A DNA stretch of 20,430 nucleotides from Coriolopsis trogii (taxonomy: Eukaryota; Basidiomycota; Agaricomycetes; Polyporales; Polyporaceae). Positions within the stretch are counted from its first letter, which is position 1. The number at the start of each line of letters is the position of its first letter. This document shows, piece after piece, positions 17,785 to 20,430 of this stretch. The DNA lies in assembly GCA_020543525.1 (NCBI GenBank), contig JAHYIO010000013.1, forward strand, positions 1-20,430. The letters run 5' to 3'. The translations under genes were made by a program, and so were the position numbers. Below the pieces are notes generated by a model. The model had not been told where the DNA came from. It saw only the letters and a program-made list of their open reading frames with translations, and searched no databases.

Positions 17785-20430
17785 ATGTTGGCCAGGTCAA
17801 ACATATACCGCAGTACGAGCCTACTACTGCATCAACCGCGCGCCATCACCACCTCAAGACCCCACGGCGTTCTGCAGACCCTCATAACCCAAACCTCATG
17901 GCACTCCTCCTCCGGCGTATCTGACGCTCAGCCTCACTGTATGTTTGATGAGACCGTCGCGACGCCAGAAGACGTTTCCGGCGTACTGCAGGGTCACGCA
18001 CCAGTCCACCGCAGTTCGTCTCCCCGTTTTCCACCAGAGGGACCGGCGAAAGAAGTGGCGGAGAGCCAAACCGACCGTTACCTACATTCAGCCATCCGCA
18101 CACTTATATTCTCCTCTGAGAAACCTTCAACGCTTGCAGTACCGCTCATTACCGTTCAGGACATCGAACGCTACTACCTTGAATTCCAGTCGGAACTCAG
18201 TGCTTTGGATATGAGCTACCTCGTCCGCTTCTTGGGAACCCTTTCTGTGGTTCACTCAGGCGACCTCCCAAGCTCGTCTTATCTCCATCCTCGCGCCTAC
18301 AGCATGATTGGAGATGCAAGCGACGTTCACTGGGACTTCATGGAACGTGTAGTCGACGACAAGTACAGGCTGCACCACCCTTTGCTGTCGACCGACCGCT
18401 ACTGGCTGATGCGTGGTTTACTGGCACAATTCTGGGAACAGGTACAGACCGGTAGGTAGCATTGACTGCACTCATGAACACAACGCTCAAGACATCCTTT
18501 AGACCCATCACGAGCCGAGGAAACCCTGAAGAAAGCAGAGAGGCGTTACATGTCTCTGCGACATATCAGAGGATCACATTCTGATATACACGTTCCATAC
18601 TTCCACGCTCTCGCGCATCGCACACCTCAAACTCGCTGCGCCGCCTTGTACTTCACTTCAGGTGGATCCTGGGACGAGGTGACGCATGCAATTCGACTAT
18701 AGTGCAAACCTTCATGCGCGCTATCTTGCAGCGTAACAACATCCCAGCTGCAGACAAGCAGGCTCTCTTGACAGCTGTGTCTCAGCGGGTCGCGGGGGTC
18801 CCAATGCGCGTACAGATTCAGCGATACCTCAGTGCAACGAAACGTACGAGCAAGGATCGTACGGAATCGACACCCTGGCTGGAGCGCTGGAGCACACGTT
18901 GTTCGGTCTGCCCCAGACCGGGGAATCTGACCTTCTATACGAGATTTCTTCTTGGGCACTTGCGGTCACGAAGAGGCGTTCGCTGTGGTTGATGATGCTA
19001 GCGATGCGGTTGACTCAGTGTGGAATTGTCTGGTGCTCCTCGCCCTGGCACGTACGCGGTCTGCGCAAGGCTTCGGCCAAAGTACGCGGGCATCCCAAGA
19101 CCTCCTCCAGCACGCCGCGGTCGTGGAATGGCACACAGTCTGCGTTCTTGCGTCCATCGAGAACCTCATGCGGTCCGGAACGTCGAGTGAAGACCACTTA
19201 TCCGAGTCTGCAATACAGGGTCTGTCCCAAATTGTCCGGAGCAAGTGGAGCGAATGGACCGAACTTCATCCCTCTGTCGTTCCTCCACGCTCTGCCCTCG
19301 TCACTCGTATCATATGTGCTTCCTTCATGCGACTTGCAGGTTACCTCAAGGATAGGACGCTTGTTGACACCTGCCGCGAATTCTGTATCAAAGCTGAGCT
19401 GTGGTCCGTCCGTGGCACCCAACCAGGCGCTGGAGCGGGTCTTGAGACATTGGCGTCGGAACAGCTATACTCCTCCCTCGTCTCCGGCACCTTCTTCGAG
19501 CGTGCCCTCGTCGATCTAGCGGTACTTACCGACAACGTCGAGGTCCTCCGTGGGGCAGTCGACACCTCTGTCCTGCGATATGCCGCGTCGGACCCCGAGC
19601 ATGCCCAAGAGTTGGTCGCATGGGCGACCAGTCGCGGGATCGTGCCGGGTGGAGAAGCCATATCTGCCGTTGGGGGTCGCCTTGGCACAGCGCGGGAACA
19701 GCGCGTTCCTGGATCGCTACCTGACCAACGACCGCATCTCGCCTGTTCTACGAGCGGATGTGGCCAGCGCGCACCTGCGGATGTACATCCGCTATGGGCG
19801 TAACTTCGTCGAGCCCGCCAAAGTCGCGGAGTCGGCCGACACCCTTTTCCTACTGGCCACCCAATTGCCCGACTCTGCAGCGTTCCTCGCGCTGCTCCAG
19901 TCAACTATGGTAGCTCTGATACGGCACCAGCAAGCTTGTAAGGTGGTCGAGCTCGTCGAAGACGTCGGTGATCGTCATCCCTCACTGCTGTCCGTAACGT
20001 CCTTCGCCCGTCTCCTACGCGCGCTCTTGTATCACAGACAATTCCGCCTTGCACAACGACTTCTGCTGCACGCTTTGCCGAAACACCCGGAAGAAGCGCA
20101 TCGTTGGACATCGCTCTTCCTGTCAAAGTTGTGCCGGGTGGGAGCTCGACGACTGGCATTAAGGCTCGAGCATCGTCTCGGCCGACGCACCCCCCATCGC
20201 TCAATGTCGATCATCCTGGTCCTATCCTTCCGCCAGCTGATACTGGGCCCGAGACTACTCGTGGATCTAGCCAAGCCCCCACTGTTATCGCTGCGGGACA
20301 CCCACACACGTGGGGACGGAGTATCGACTCACTCATATGCGCAGGACAGTCTAGCGCCGCCACGCAGTTCTTCAACGCCATTAAAGAACAAGCACCTCCG
20401 GACGTCCGCACATCTCTCATAAACACGATT
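17785..20430 (+). CDS. Helical-repeat (PPR/TPR-like) protein with mitochondrial-type N-terminus, 3' end outside the window
   Basis: The chosen ATG at 17785 gives MLARSNIYRSTSLLLHQPRA then ITTSRPHGVLQ: Arg/Ser-rich without acids, a typical mitochondrial presequence. A 51-nt intron lies at 18452-18502. The body is rich in helical hairpins, e.g. YLVRFLGTLSVVHSGDLP, FMRAILQRNNIPAADKQALL, SFARLLRALLYHRQFRLAQR and, at the right edge, GRSIDSLICAGQSSAATQFF followed by KEQAPPDVRTSLINTI, which looks like a pentatricopeptide unit. Such proteins bind organellar RNA, but no RNA target or exact family can be named. The frame changes near 18698, 18838, 18968, 19645 and 20190 (a run of six C); helical coding resumes in a new frame each time, so these are probably sequence errors. 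The gene continues past the window. Confidence 0.65.

Noticed and set aside
17504..17887. ORF of 127 codons upstream of the repeat-protein gene
   Set aside because: Low-complexity, no recognisable domain, and it overlaps the better-supported start at 17785 in another frame.

Overview
The window joins two kinds of DNA. Positions 1 to about 15107 are AT-rich fungal mitochondrial DNA read with TGA as tryptophan. Positions about 15108 to 20430 are GC-rich nuclear DNA with short (about 50-165 nt) GT-AG introns. Protein similarity recalled from memory (cox1, cob, ribosomal protein P0, HEN1) and the gene style point to a basidiomycete, probably an Agaricomycete. No database search was possible.

Mitochondrial part, all genes on the minus strand. 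From high to low coordinates it holds the last six exons of cob (five complete group I introns plus the 3' part of a sixth), a spacer of about 740 bp, tRNA-Pro, -Asn, -Leu(UAA), -Met and -Glu, then cox1 exons 1 and 2 with intron 1 complete and intron 2 running off the left edge. The visible cob exons join without a frame break into 245 codons plus a stop. The two cox1 exons join at about 612 nt, also in frame. Most introns carry LAGLIDADG homing endonuclease genes. Those read through in frame from the upstream exon (cob introns A and C, cox1 intron 2) have intact LAGLIDADG halves. Most of the others are broken by stops or frameshifts.

Two intron contents are unusual. Cox1 intron 2 encodes a LAGLIDADG protein fused in frame to a GIY-YIG nuclease domain. 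An orphan LAGLIDADG C-terminal half lies downstream, as if a second element had replaced the original C-terminus. Cox1 intron 1 carries, besides a decayed LAGLIDADG gene, a frameshifted open reading frame for a multi-pass membrane protein that is not an endonuclease.

Nuclear part. The 5' half of a HEN1-like small-RNA 2'-O-methyltransferase gene (minus strand) is cut off mid-exon at the mitochondrial junction. Next come a four-exon gene for 60S acidic ribosomal protein P0 (minus strand) and a plus-strand gene for a helical-repeat (PPR/TPR-like) protein with a mitochondrial-type N-terminus, which runs off the right edge. All three nuclear genes contain many single-base frameshifts, mostly in short homopolymers, the signature of uncorrected sequencing indels.

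The junction truncates cob inside an intron and HEN1 inside an exon. It is either an assembly chimera (favoured) or a recent nuclear insertion of mitochondrial DNA.
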